Shown here: piece after piece, positions 49,213 to 60,203 of the stretch
How the letters are laid out: every line of letters starts with the position of its first letter
Numbering within the stretch: the stretch's first letter is position 1
Assembly (NCBI GenBank): GCA_947561395.2
Contig: OX387185.1
Span: 48,060,602 to 48,124,601, forward strand
Direction of reading: 5' to 3'
Length of the DNA: 64,000 nt
Source of the DNA: Buxus sempervirens
Lineage: Eukaryota; Streptophyta; Magnoliopsida; Buxales; Buxaceae
The notes under the pieces: generated by a model
Databases searched by the model: none
Told to the model about the DNA's origin: nothing
Seen by the model: the letters and a program-made list of their open reading frames with translations, nothing else
Made by a program: the position numbers and the translations under genes

Positions 49213-50760
49213 TTTTGGACACCATAAAATGTCGAACTATTGAGTCCGATCTAAGTCTTATTGGGCGGGGGCCAACAAAAGCATGGACAATTCAAGAGTC
49301 ATCTTTGAAGAGCTGAAGCCCAACCCATGAGTCCCTATTTTTTTTTTACTTAGAATGCCCCACAGTTTTTAAAAGAAATGGTGTTCTATATACTAATTTT
49401 TTTCTTAAAAGAATCCCCTACAAATTTTTAAAAACTACTACGTCCCAATCAATAATTATCCATGTCTACACTATCCATACTAAGTATTATTTAGAGAAAT
49501 TTAGACTTCCACCCCTCACATTTCTAACAAAAGTAATCAGACCCCTTTATATTTGGAAAAAGATAAAATCTTACATTTGAACAAATGTGGAGTTAGTGCC
49601 ATTGGTTAAGTAATGTTAAAGAAGATAATAATCTAAATAATCAATGGAGTTCAAGTTTTTACATGGTATGCACCTGTGCTGTAATTGTTGCATTTATTTC
49701 AAAAATAAAAATCCAATTTTTCTTCTTTGAAATGAATTTTTTTAAAGGAATACACAAACCACAACGCTGGTGCAAGCACCCTTACATGATTTTGGGTGCA
49801 AAGTATACACACACCAGTTTTAGCATTTACTTTATGAGATCAAGCTCAATTCAATAAATGTAGCTAGATGGTTGACGATAAATTAAGGTTGTTCAAGGTG
49901 TTCTTTATCTATATTAATTATTAATACTTCTAATAAAAAGAAGAGGGAGATTATTCTTTGATTTTGGCTCTCTTTTTTTTTTTTTTTCTTCTAAACTTTG
50001 CCCTTTATGAACAAAACAATCCTAACATATAACCACCACAACTACCGTTCCTTCAATTTTTAAATTGAAACCTTGCAACTGTTCCCTCATTCACGTGCAG
50101 TTCTGCACGTGCACCCTACTAGTTAAAAAAAACTAGGTGATTCCCAAAGCACCGTGATCCTTGGTAGCAGTTGGATGATTGCCATGTGAACAATCATCCA
50201 ACACAAAAGTGATTTGAATTCAAATCATTGAATCATCCATTAGCTACAAATTAAGGGGAGCTCCTTTTACGGGCTTGTCCAAAGAGGATTTAAGTCCTAT
50301 GAAAAATTTTGTTAAATCAAATTAATCAACCTCAAGAAATCTGGATTGGCCTTGAATTAAACAAAGAAATCTGGATTGGTCGCTCAACGAATCATTTCCA
50401 GCTTGACTCGAACGATATGCCAGCAACCTTTAAGTTGGCATTTGATGGTTCCATTCTCCCAATATTGTAAACCTTACGTTACACTTGTTTCCCAAATTAT
50501 AGCAAAGTTGTACATTATCTAATCCAATCAATTTTTCATAACATCCCCTAACAACCCATCTTGTTTTTATGTGTAATTCATGTGCTTCCCAAATGTACAT
50601 GAATTTTTTATTCTAGAAACCAAAACAATCCTTCTGTCTATATCTTCAAAATGTGGCATCCCTCTTGTACCTAATATTCTCTTTTCTTTCGTCTCAAACA
50701 CACACAAGCCTTCATCTGACACACGCACAAAGTGAGCCTGTACAGGTATCACCACCTAAT
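49213..50760. repeat. duplicated module A (direct repeat with 52458-53989)
   Basis: Starts TTTTGGACACCATAAAATGT and ends AGGTATCACCACCTAAT. Long collinear matches to module B include TTATTGGGCGGGGGCCAACA, TACACAAACC...ACATGATTTTGGGTGCAAAG, GCTCCTTTTACGGGCTTGTC and TGTACATGAATTTTTTATTC. It differs by a 215-bp Helitron present here and lacks about 78-bp and 155-bp stretches found in B. No coding frame is conserved between the copies. Confidence 0.88.
49908..50122 (+). mobile_element. 215-bp non-autonomous Helitron
   Basis: The 5' end begins TCTATATTAATTATTAATAC directly after an A. The 3' end is a perfect 9-bp-stem hairpin (CACGTGCAG, loop TT, CTGCACGTG at 50092-50111) followed by CACCCTACTAG and then a T. 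Insertion between A and T, 5'-TC, terminal hairpin and 3'-CTAG are the full set of Helitron marks. It is absent from the equivalent point of module B. Confidence 0.85.
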
Positions 50761-50828
50761 GGATGAAATTAGAATAGCCATTCACGCAGAAGCAAAGCTG
50801 CACTTGGAGGACTGAAACTTGCAAATGC

Positions 50829-50890
50829 ACTCGAACGATATGCCAGCAACCTTTAAGTTGACATTTGATGGTTCCATTCTCCCAATATTA
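50829..50890. repeat. partial third copy of the duplicated module, fused to MITE sequence
   Basis: CGAACGATATGCCAGCAACC through CCCAATATTATAAACCT repeats 50410-50475 and 53480-53545. At about 50885 the sequence switches to the right half of the foldback MITE (50890-51056) and its 3' flank (51057-51105), matching 48005-48220. Confidence 0.75.
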
Positions 50891-51111
50891 TAAACCTCAC
50901 TTGAAACAAACCATGTTAAAAAGGATTTACAAGTCCTTAAGAGTATTTTGACACTTGTTTTCTATCATCTTAAAAAAATATCACTATTCCTCAGTTTTTA
51001 AAAATTGGGCCATTGAATCTGAATTATTTTTAAATAGTATCACTTAGAACCAATTTCTCCTTTTTGTTTTGGAGGGTTGAGCAATGGAAGAACTCATTAA
51101 TGAAAAACTAA

Positions 51112-52193
51112 GGCTTTGTTTGTTTGAGCAGAAAATATTTTCTGGAAAAAAATTTTCAAGGAAAAAGTTTTCCTATTTTTTATTTTTCAGGTGTTTGGAT
51201 GCACATGAAAGAAAAAAATGAAAAGAGCCGGGATTGAAATAAAGGTTTAAAAAGTCAAGAAAAGGTGAAATTTTAGGATTGAGTTTTAAACCCTTAACTT
51301 TTAAATATATCGAAAATAACATGAAACTTCATCAAATTTACAAAATTCGACCCCAGTTCTGTTCAATTGGATTTCTTTGTATTTTGAAGGAAATACACAA
51401 GCAGAAGCCCAAAGAATCTAGGCGTTTTTCACCGAGATCTCTCTAACTCAGTTTCAGAGATGAAAACATTCCTAGAATCTCTTACGATAGATCAATCGAA
51501 GAAAAGAAAATATAATTTTCCATTTCAAGTCCCGATTGATCTGTTGAGCAACCAAGTGCTATTTTAGGAGAAGGATAAGGCGACAATGTTGTGGAATAGT
51601 ACCCTTAAACTGAATTCCAAGGCAACAATGTTGTAGAACTCCCTATTTTCTATTCTTTGTTGTGTTCAACTGTTTCATCCTCTGATTCCGAGGAGAAATT
51701 ATCAATCGTGTAAATTTTCTTAAAACTCAATCTACCAGTTGAGTATTCAACGGCCTCTGAAGTTGCATTCGCACATTCCAAGTCTGCCTCCCGAAGACCC
51801 TTCGTTCCTTTGTTGTTAGGTTTTGTCGAGGAGTTGGACTACTTTGATTATCAGTATCATTGTCCCCGGACTGAGATCTTGAGAGTCCCACTGCAGCTCT
51901 TGCAGCAGCAGCTGCATGGGCCACTGATTCGAAAGCTACCTGAGCTGCGTCAGAAACATCTCTGAACGTCAGGATCAATCATTGATAAGCTCAGCGACTG
52001 AAGCTTTACCCCTGGCGGTAGAGAAGTCTCGGCTTCGAGTTCTCTCTCACGAAGCCAGTTTTCTGTCCTTTTACCGGTATACCGGAAAATATTTTCCCTT
52101 TTTGTTTTATTTTCAATAACCCAAACAACCGAAAACATTTAAATCCGGGAAAAAAAAATTTTCCCTCCAATTTCCGATGAAACAAACACAGCC
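51112..52193. mobile_element. PIF/Harbinger-type element carrying a host gene fragment
   Basis: 1082 bp with ends GGCTTTGTTTGTTTGAGC (left) and, in reverse, GGCTGTGTTTGTTTCATCGG (right). Subterminal repeats mirror each other (GAAAATATTTTCTGG against CCGGAAAATATTTTCCC; GGAAAAATTTTC-type blocks). The trinucleotide TAA flanks both sides (51109-51111 and 52194-52196), as expected for PIF/Harbinger. No transposase is present. The interior contains an exon-like fragment of an IST1-like gene. Confidence 0.72.
51722..51960 (-). pseudogene. captured IST1-like gene fragment
   Basis: The minus-strand frame reads DVSDAAQVAFESVAHAAAAA, then RAAVGLSRSQSGDNDTD. This resembles the Ala-rich segment found downstream of the IST1 domain in plant IST1-like (ESCRT-III-associated) proteins (pattern DAAQAAFESAAYAA...RAAVELSRS). 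It begins after an acceptor-like TTCAG near 51962. The IST1 domain itself is absent, so no function is expected. The family call rests on this short low-complexity-leaning motif. Confidence 0.5.
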
Positions 52194-52246
52194 TAAGGGA
52201 AAATTTAAACAATTCCTATAAGTGCAAATTCTACGACTTGAAATCT

Positions 52247-52347
52247 GCTGGAGGATCTGCTAATCCAACGGCAATGCATGTGTCCACATAAGTATGTGAA
52301 GCTAAGATGGACACATGCATTGCCGTTGGATCAGCAAATCTTCCAGC
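52247..52347. repeat. near-perfect inverted repeat, 40-bp arms, 21-bp loop
   Basis: Arm 1 is 52247-52286 and arm 2 is 52308-52347. They pair at 37 of 40 positions, with the inner 24 bp perfect (centred on GATCCAACGGCAATGCATG in arm 2 sense). A transcript would fold into a stable stem of miRNA- or siRNA-precursor size. No gene is attached. Confidence 0.8.
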
Positions 52348-52457
52348 CGAAGGGTCCAGGCGATGTGATCTCAAATTCTACCTTATATTTTCATTGTTTT
52401 CTATTTCAATTTGCATTTTATTTTGCGGAATTTCCTCAGTGGCCCAAACCTAACCCA

Positions 52458-53989
52458 TTTTGGACACTATGAAATGTCGAACAATAGAGTCCGATCTAAG
52501 TGTTATTGGGCGGGGGCCAACAAAAAGTATGGGCAATTCAAAGAGTCATATTTGAAGAGCTGAAGCCCAACTCACCAGTCCCTAAGTTTTTTTTTTCCCG
52601 TTTTTGTCACTTAGAATGCCCCGCACTTTATAAAAGAGATCGGTGTTCTTAATAATAATTTTTTTCTTAAAAGAATCCCCTACAAAATTTAAAAAACTTC
52701 TGCGTCCCAATCAATAATTATCCATGCGTATACCTATCCATACTAACTATTATTTAGAGAAATTCATACTTACACCCTTCACATCACATTTCTAACAAAA
52801 AGTAATCAGACCCCTTCATATTTGGAAAAAGATAAAACCTTACTATTAGGAATATAATAAAATATATAAAATTTATCTATACTGTAAGCTTGAGCTTCTA
52901 GTAGGATCAGTGTTCTACAATTACATTTGAACAAATGGGTATTTATCTCCATGCCATTGGTTAAGTGATGTTAAAGAAGATAATGATCTAAATAATCAAT
53001 GGAGCTCAAATTTTTGACATGGTATGCACCTGTGCTGTAATTGTTGCATTTATTTCAGAAAAAAAAATTCAATTTTTCTTCTTAGAAAAATTGAATTTTT
53101 TTTTAAGGAATACACAAACCCACAACACTGGTGCATTCACCCTTACATGATTTTGGGTGCAAAGTATACAAGCCCCAGCTTTAGCATTTACTTTCTGAGA
53201 TCAAGCTCAATTCAATAAATGTAGCTAGATGGTTGATGATAAATTAAGGTTGTTCAAAGTGTTCTTCCCAAAGCACCGTGATCGTTCGTAGCCGTTCCAA
53301 CGCAAAAGTGATTTGAATTCGAATCATTGAATCATCCAATAGCTACAAATTAAGGAGAGCTCCTTTTACGGGCTTGTCCATAGAGGATTTAAATCCTATG
53401 AAAGATGTTGTTAAATCAAATTAATCAACCTCAATAAATCTGGATTGGTCGCTCAAGGAATCATTGCCAACTTGACCCGAACCATAAGCCAGCAACCTTT
53501 AAGTTGACATTTGATGGTTCCGTTCTCCCAATATCGTAAACCTTACGCTACACTTGTTTTCCAAATTATAGCAAAGTTGTAGATTATCTAATCTAATCAA
53601 TTTTTCATAAAATGCCCTAACAACTCATCTTGTTTTTATGTGGAATTCATGTGCTTCCCAAATGTACATGAATTTTTTATTCTAAAAACCAAAACAATCC
53701 TTCTGTCTATCTCTTTAAAATGTCGCATCCCTCTTATACCTAATATTCTCTATTCTTTCGTCTCAAACACACAAGCCTTTAACCGACACATGCACAAAGT
53801 GAGCCTGAGCAGGTAGAAAGCATTTCTTGTAGAGCCAAAATCCGATGGTTTCGTAAAACTAATGGCTGGGATGGAATTTGGATGAGTGGGGGGCCCTACT
53901 AACATGAGCATCCATCCGGTGCATTTCATGCTGGCACCACTGAGTGACACCAGGTGAAACGCTCTCGTGCACAGGTATCACCACCTAAT
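52458..53989. repeat. duplicated module B (direct repeat with 49213-50760)
   Basis: Starts TTTTGGACACTATGAAATGT and ends ATCACCACCTAAT. Relative to module A it lacks the Helitron plus about 20 flanking bases. It carries an extra about 78 bp near 52842-52919 and an extra about 155 bp at 53818-53973 bounded by CAGGTA repeats. Confidence 0.88.
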
Positions 53990-55097
53990 TCTGTTTGATA
54001 AAGCAGTCGGGGATGATGAAGAATTTCTATGCATGAGTTTGAAACAAATGCATAGAAACAGAGTCGGTGGCCTATTACGTCACTGAAGAATTAGTGTCTC
54101 CCAGTCAGTTCTTTGCTTTGATATTAAGTTATGATTCTTATGAACCCCCCCCCCCCCCCCCCCCCCCCCCGCGCTGCGATTGAGGCACCTCGATGCCTAC
54201 AACACCAACTTCTTTAATAAACAATAACACCGACACGATTTCCCATGCCCTTGCGATAAGCTTATCCTTAGAAAAGCCTTCCCAACGAGTATTATTATAT
54301 TAGTCACAAAGCAGATCGTCAAGACCCACATACAAGCACGAAGCATCTCATCACAGCAAAATGATTTACCTTTTATTCTCGTTTTCCCTGCACTCTTGAG
54401 AGGGATGCCATTAAGAGCATCTAACTGTTCGAATTTTTTGGACAAGAAAGTCATCCTTACCGTTATAACAATAAGAAAAAACACTCCCAAGCATTGGATA
54501 CTTTACTTATTACCAAAAAAAAAAAAAAAATTGGATACTTTACTTTGCAATATTTTTTAATGTTTATATTATTATTTAAGTGAATTAATTCTTGGAAATA
54601 TTCTAAAATTATAACTGGTCTTTTTAGTTGGCTACAATAAAATACTTTGAAAATCTTTAAATTTAAAACTCTTCTGTCCGACAAAACTATCTACCAAACA
54701 CTTCTCTCTTATCAAGTAACTATCGGTGATGCTTGTGTGCAGTGATGTACGTGCCTCTATTGGCCACTCTTTAAGACAAGCTTGAGTGAAAAGTGCAAGG
54801 ATGTAAACCCCCTTGCGAATCATCTTTTCGGGATGTCTTGCTTTTCTTATTGAACAAACTATAAGTCTACAACCATTATATGCTTTCTATGGCAAAATTA
54901 CTGTCAAAGTGTATGAATGAGTGCATGGAAATATGTGGTTAATATCGTCCTTAAAATGCCTCGAAATTAGGGGTATTGTGGTAATAAGAAAAACCTTTAT
55001 GAATAGCACATGCGAACCGCGCTTACTTAGCTGTCTATGAGATACTCTCTCGCGAGCGCACTTAACAAGCCGGTCTAAATGTGTGAGATCACGAAAT
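53990..55097. other. intergenic, with a 26-bp poly-C run
   Basis: Contains an uninterrupted C homopolymer at 54145-54170 and an A-run near 54517-54531. Short minus-strand open frames (54197-54823) lack recognisable domains. No gene supported. Confidence 0.45.
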
Positions 55098-55105
55098 GAC
55101 GAAAC

Positions 55106-55619
55106 TAGGGATGGCAGCGGTTTGGTTAAAACGATAAACCGAATCCAACCAAACCTATTAGAATCGGTTTTCAGTTTTGAATAATTGGTTTCAGTTTGAT
55201 TTTGGTTTTTAACTGAAAAACCCATATGGTTTCGGTTCAATTATGGCTTGAAGGGGAAACCAAACTAACTATATATGATATGCATAAGGTTTGAGTTGCA
55301 CAACTGCACAACCCCTTAGCCAGTTAGTCCATTAGGGATTAATTAAAAATTTTAAAGATGAAATAGATCGACGTATTGGAGAAGACGAGGCCGACAATCT
55401 TTGATGCAATTCTTCATTAATTATCACATCCGTGTGTAAACACGGTAAAATAATAAAAAAATTTAATTTATCTAAACTTCCAAAAAGTGTGAGACAGTTT
55501 GGTTCGGTTCAATTACGGTTTCAAGAATATAAAAGTTAATCGGTTTCGGTTATGGTTTTCATTGTAAAATTATCGGATCGGTTTTGGTTTTTTATTTTTG
55601 TAAAACCGAGCCATCGGTA
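55106..55619. repeat. 514-bp hAT-type MITE
   Basis: Left end: TAGGGATGGCAGCGGTTTGG. Right end in reverse: TACCGATGGCTCGGTTTTAC. Flanks are GACGAAAC (55098-55105) and CACGAAAC (55620-55627), a 7-of-8 match to an 8-bp hAT-size duplication. The interior is filled with degenerate GGTTTCGGTT/GGTTCGGTTCAATTACGG motifs in both orientations. No coding sequence. Confidence 0.75.
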
Positions 55620-55627
55620 CACGAAAC

Positions 55628-56270
55628 CCACAGCGTTTGGAACTTTGAACTTACGAGTTACAATCACGTTGACCCAAAGCAAGCAAACGGGAAGACCGGG
55701 AGAGATCGACGGTTTTTAAAGCAAGATAGCAATTTAATATTAACTTGGACGAAGTACCAGATCGAGGCTCTTCCCTCGTTCCTTCTGAAGAAGCCCAGAG
55801 ACCGTACTTGGTTCCACCTCTTATCTGCGATTCTGCGAACCTCATTGCTTCTGGACCTCTTCCGAACTCAATTTGTTCGTACAGGGTTCTTATTTCGTTC
55901 TTCAAAATTCCTCCTAAATTCTCAAATCTTCTCGTTTCGTTTCTTATTCACCGTTAGAAATTTTTCTACAGCTCTGATCCTTGAATTCAGTTTCTCTGTA
56001 TGTTTGCATATAAGATTTCTCCAGCACTTCTGAGACAAAACAGAACCATGAATCCTTCTTAATGAGATCTTCAGGTAAGCCCCATTTTTTCTTTTAATCG
56101 TTTTACTTCCATAAATGGCAGCAAATGCGTTTATGGTACACCTGTTGAAGTAATTCCAGGGGCAGAGCACGCGGAGACAGTAAATCTTAGAAGGTTTCGG
56201 GACTTTCGTCACCTTCTCTTTCTACATTGTTCAAATCTGTAGTTAGGTTTCTGGGTTTTCGCCTTCTTGC
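55628..56270 (+). promoter_or_regulatory. promoter and 5' leader of the LRR pseudokinase gene
   Basis: The region between the MITE and the start codon is CT-rich from about 55770 (TTCCCTCGTTCC, TTCTTATTCACCG). A GGTAAGCC donor near 56073 suggests a spliced leader. Several short upstream frames exist but none has coding character. Confidence 0.4.
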
Positions 56271-59200
56271 GTGATGGAGAATCGTTGCGGTTTGTTCTGT
56301 CTCACTTCTCGAATTCTTCTTTTACTTCTGCTGCTTCCGATCTCCTCCGGGCAATTATCGCCGTCCGAGAGCCGGATCCTTTTTCAAGTCCAGAAGATTC
56401 TAGAATTTCCGCCTGTTCTCCGGGGATGGACAAACTGGACTAACTTCTGTTACCTCCCTCCATCGCCATCGCCATCTCTCCGTGTTGTCTGCTCTGATAA
56501 TCATGTAACTGAATTAACTGTCGTCGGGAACAAAAGTTCCTCTTATCTTGATCCCAAACCAGCTCGAGGGAGTTTCGTTGTTTCTGAGAAATCTCTATCC
56601 GAAAGATTCTCGATCGATTCGCTCTTCACCGTTCTCACAAAACTTTCTAGCTTGAAGGTGCTGTCGCTTGTTTCATTAGGCATATGGGGTCCGTTACCCG
56701 GAAAGATTAATCGGTTTCGAACACTCGAAGTGCTCAATATTAGCTCGAATTTCCTTTATGGAGAGATACCTGGGAAGATTTCTTCCATTGAGAACCTTAA
56801 AAGTCTTGTTTTAGCTGATAATTTGTTCAATGGAAGCGTCCCTGATCTTAGTTCCTTAACAGCTTTGGAAGATTTGGACTTGGGTGGGAACTTTCTTGGG
56901 TCCAAATTTCCCACCCTGGGAAATCAGATGGTGAGTATAGTGTTGAGGAACAATATGCTTCGTTCTGAGATTCCTTCTAAACTCCATGATTCCAAACAGC
57001 TGCATCGGTTGGATGTCTCCTCCAATGATTTTGTGGGGCCGATCCCTTCTACGTTGTTTTCTCTACCATCAATTCAGTATCTCAATCTGGCTAGAAACAA
57101 GCTGAGTGGAGCCCTTCCAGTGAACATTTCTTGCAATGAGAGACTTGCTTTCATCGATCTATCTCATAATTATTTGATTGGAAGATTGCCCCTCTGCATT
57201 GAAGCTAATTCTTCAAATCGGGTTGTGATCTTTTCCTGGAATTGTTTGTCCAGTGGAAAATCAAATTTTCAGTACCAACGTAACGTCTGTCACAAAGAAG
57301 CATTGGCTGTTAAGCCTCCAATCAGCAGGGATAAAAAGAGTGAATCAAGCAGCAAGTTAGGCCTGATTCTTGGTCTTGTTGGTGGTGTTGTTGGAGGAGT
57401 GGTAGCAATTGGGTTGTTAGTATTAGCCATTTTAAGAAGAAGAGAAACAAAGAAGTTGGAAAACAATAAATTTGATAAAAATATTATTGATAAAGCATCG
57501 GTTGGCAGCTCCCTAAGGCTTCTTGTGGATGCAAGTAAGTTATTTCTACTACACTAACTACAATTTGCAGCTAGATGATACTGTCCAAGGCTTTGATGAA
57601 TTGATTCATATGGAGAATTGCTTGATAAATGCATGATTATGCATGTATTTTATGTTTTCGACAGGGCATGTATCTCCCGCAATGACATTTGGGGCGCTTG
57701 GGCTCCCGCAATATCGTGTCTTCACCTTAGAGGAAATCGAAGAAGCAACAAACAACTTTGACCCATTGAATCTAATGGGACAAGGATCTCAGGGACAGGT
57801 ATGGGACAATGTCTTAAGTATCTCAAGATGGAGAAAGGTAAGGCATTTATATGTAATCTGACTCATTTGAGTTCTCTTAACCATAATTTTGAATGATTTT
57901 TCAGCTTTACAAAGGTTGGCTAAGTGATGGACCAATGGTTGTGGTGAGATGCTTGAAACTAAAGCAGAGGCATTCAACTCAGAGCTTACTGCAGCACATG
58001 GAAGTTCTACCAAAGCTCCGGCATCGGCATTTAGTCAGCATTCTTGGACACTGCATTGTTACATATCAGGATCAACCCAATTCAAGTAACACTGTCTTCC
58101 TCGTCTTTGAATATGTGTCAAATGGAACACTGAGGACTCATCTTATCGGTAAGGCTAACAGTTTTGCAATCATAAAATTAAACTTTATTCATAAAACTTT
58201 GTATCTTCAGGATTCATAAAATCAGCTCTTCCTGTAATTTGATTTGACAGACGGGAGAAAGCGAGAGATGATAAAATGGCCACAAAGAATTGCAGTTACC
58301 ATTGGCATCACAAGGGGAATTCAATTCTTACACAATGGAATTACACCCAGCATTCGTGGAAATGATCTGAAGATTGAAAATATTTTGCTTGATGATAATC
58401 TAAATCCAAAGATTAGCAATTATAACTTTCCTATGCCATCTAGGGTGAGTTCAAATTAGTCAAGTATTAGTTGGATTCATCTCATTTTAAATCTGACTTT
58501 GTTCCCCTTCTTTTAATGTTTCAGGTAGGTACAGAAAGCCCTTTTATTGGGGTAGAAGCAGATGAACATTGCGGCAGGTATGTTGTGTTTCATCATTCAA
58601 TTAATTCCCGAAGCTGCAACATTGACTCAAGCAAGTTTTGATAGTAATTACAGACATAAACATCCTGCATGCAGGACAAGGTTGTAATGGGATCCCTTGA
58701 GCACCTATGTATAAACAGAAACACACCTTCATGATCATAAGCATGTGCTAGGTTCTGATTGCTTATTTTTGTTTCTTTGCTTTCAGAACTGAACATGGAG
58801 AGAAGGATGATGTCTATCAACTGGGTGTTATCCTACTTGAAGTTATTACGGGTAAACAAATCACATCCCAGAAAGAATTGGATGCTCTGAGAACTCAGGT
58901 ACACAAACGTCTTCTTTCCAATGTACACTAGGAGAGGCGATTCATATCCCTCTTAAGTGTTTCAATTCATGCACCTTAAAAATTCTCCTTTTCCTTGCCT
59001 TTGAATTTTTTTTTTTTTTTTTGTTTTTTTTTCCCACAGCTTGAGAAGGGCTTAACAGATGGGCCTTCAAAACTACGAGGAGCAACAGATCCTTCCATGC
59101 GTGGTACCTTTGCTTACGAATCATTAAGAACCACGGTTGACATTACTGTCCACTGTCTGTTCAATGAGCCGGGAAAGCGCCCATCCATAGAGGACGTTCT

Positions 59201-59273
59201 CTGGAATTTGCAATATTCAGTTCAGGTCCAAGAGGGATGGAATAGCAGTGAGAACCTCGGAACAAAATCGTAA
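56271..59273 (+). CDS. LRR receptor-like pseudokinase (At3g03770 type)
   Basis: Seven exons join in frame to 744 aa: 56271-57534, 57665-57798, 57905-58148, 58251-58444, 58525-58577, 58787-58898 and 59040-59273. A signal peptide (RILLLLLLLPISSG) is followed by an ectodomain with about seven LRRs (LKVLSLVSLGIWGPLPGKI, LEVLNISSNFLYGEIPGKI, IQYLNLARNKLSGALP) and a transmembrane helix (LGLILGLVGGVVGGVVAIGL, about residues 363-390). The kinase-like domain opens VFTLEEIEEATNNFD with a normal loop GQGSQGQLYKG. Key residues are lost: VAVK-Lys is Arg in MVVVRCLKLK, HRD is replaced in SIRGNDLKIENILL, and DFG is replaced by ISNYNFP. It should therefore lack phosphotransfer and act as a scaffold or co-receptor, as its family annotation 'probable inactive' implies. 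MENRC at 56274 is an equally good start. Confidence 0.94.
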
Positions 59274-60203
59274 AACTTAAATAAACCTTTATCCTTTATA
59301 TACAGATTAAGGTATTGCAATTATTTCTAAATTTAGAATGTTATGCCTGTATAGATTTGCAGGGAACATCTTAACAATAACCAATGTGGATTCTTAGTCG
59401 GTGTTTTATTTTTCATCCGAAAATCTGGATATGTGATTCTCATTAACAGCGAGTGAGAGAGGGAAGAAGGTTTGGGGGGTGAGCAGACATGCAAAATATT
59501 TCCGAAGCCTACCAAACCCATATGTATCTCACTCTTTTGTGGTTTCATGGTGTGTTCTTGAATGGAGATTTATCGAAACATTCAAACAGGTGAGAATGAG
59601 AAAAGACTTGCGAACCATGACCCAACTAAGTGCGATTACTAGTTACAAACTATCACCCATTAAGAACACTGGGTTTTGGTGGCATGTTGGGCCAGGATTC
59701 AGAAAAAGGAATCCATTCATTATTAACAAACATTTCAAGAGCATTTCATTGATCATTCGACGCTTAAACATGCATTGTAACCATTTATGAGCATTCCACT
59801 AGTAATACAGTAAAGAAATACGAAATCAGGCTCAGAGACCACAAAATAGTGCCTTGTTGCCTTTTAATAGTTAAATTGCTAACAGACCTAGAGATTAAGA
59901 AGAAAATCATACATGTTGCTGCGGTTGAATCCCATGCAAGTAAACAGATGATGATTTTAATATAAAACTAACTTTAAGCCCAAAAAACAGCATGGCAAAG
60001 TGAAGAGATTCACCTATACATAAAAACACATGCAAAATACATCATGTCACACAGAAGTAATGTACAGACGTTTGGCGTCCAACTCAACAAAAGCAAACAC
60101 ACAATGGAAAGTAGAGTTTCTGGTACAATGTCTTTTTTGAAGTAGCAAATGCTACTAAACAAACAATCAAATTTACAGCAACAAGAAGAACCTGCCAGGA
60201 GAG
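59274..60203. other. convergent 3' flanks, no gene seen
   Basis: Between the stop codons of the pseudokinase (+) and UBC (-) genes. The first about 250 bp are probable 3' UTR. The last about 150 bp (from 60050) are probable UBC 3' UTR. Open frames at 59333-59790 overlap on both strands and lack domain similarity. Confidence 0.45.
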
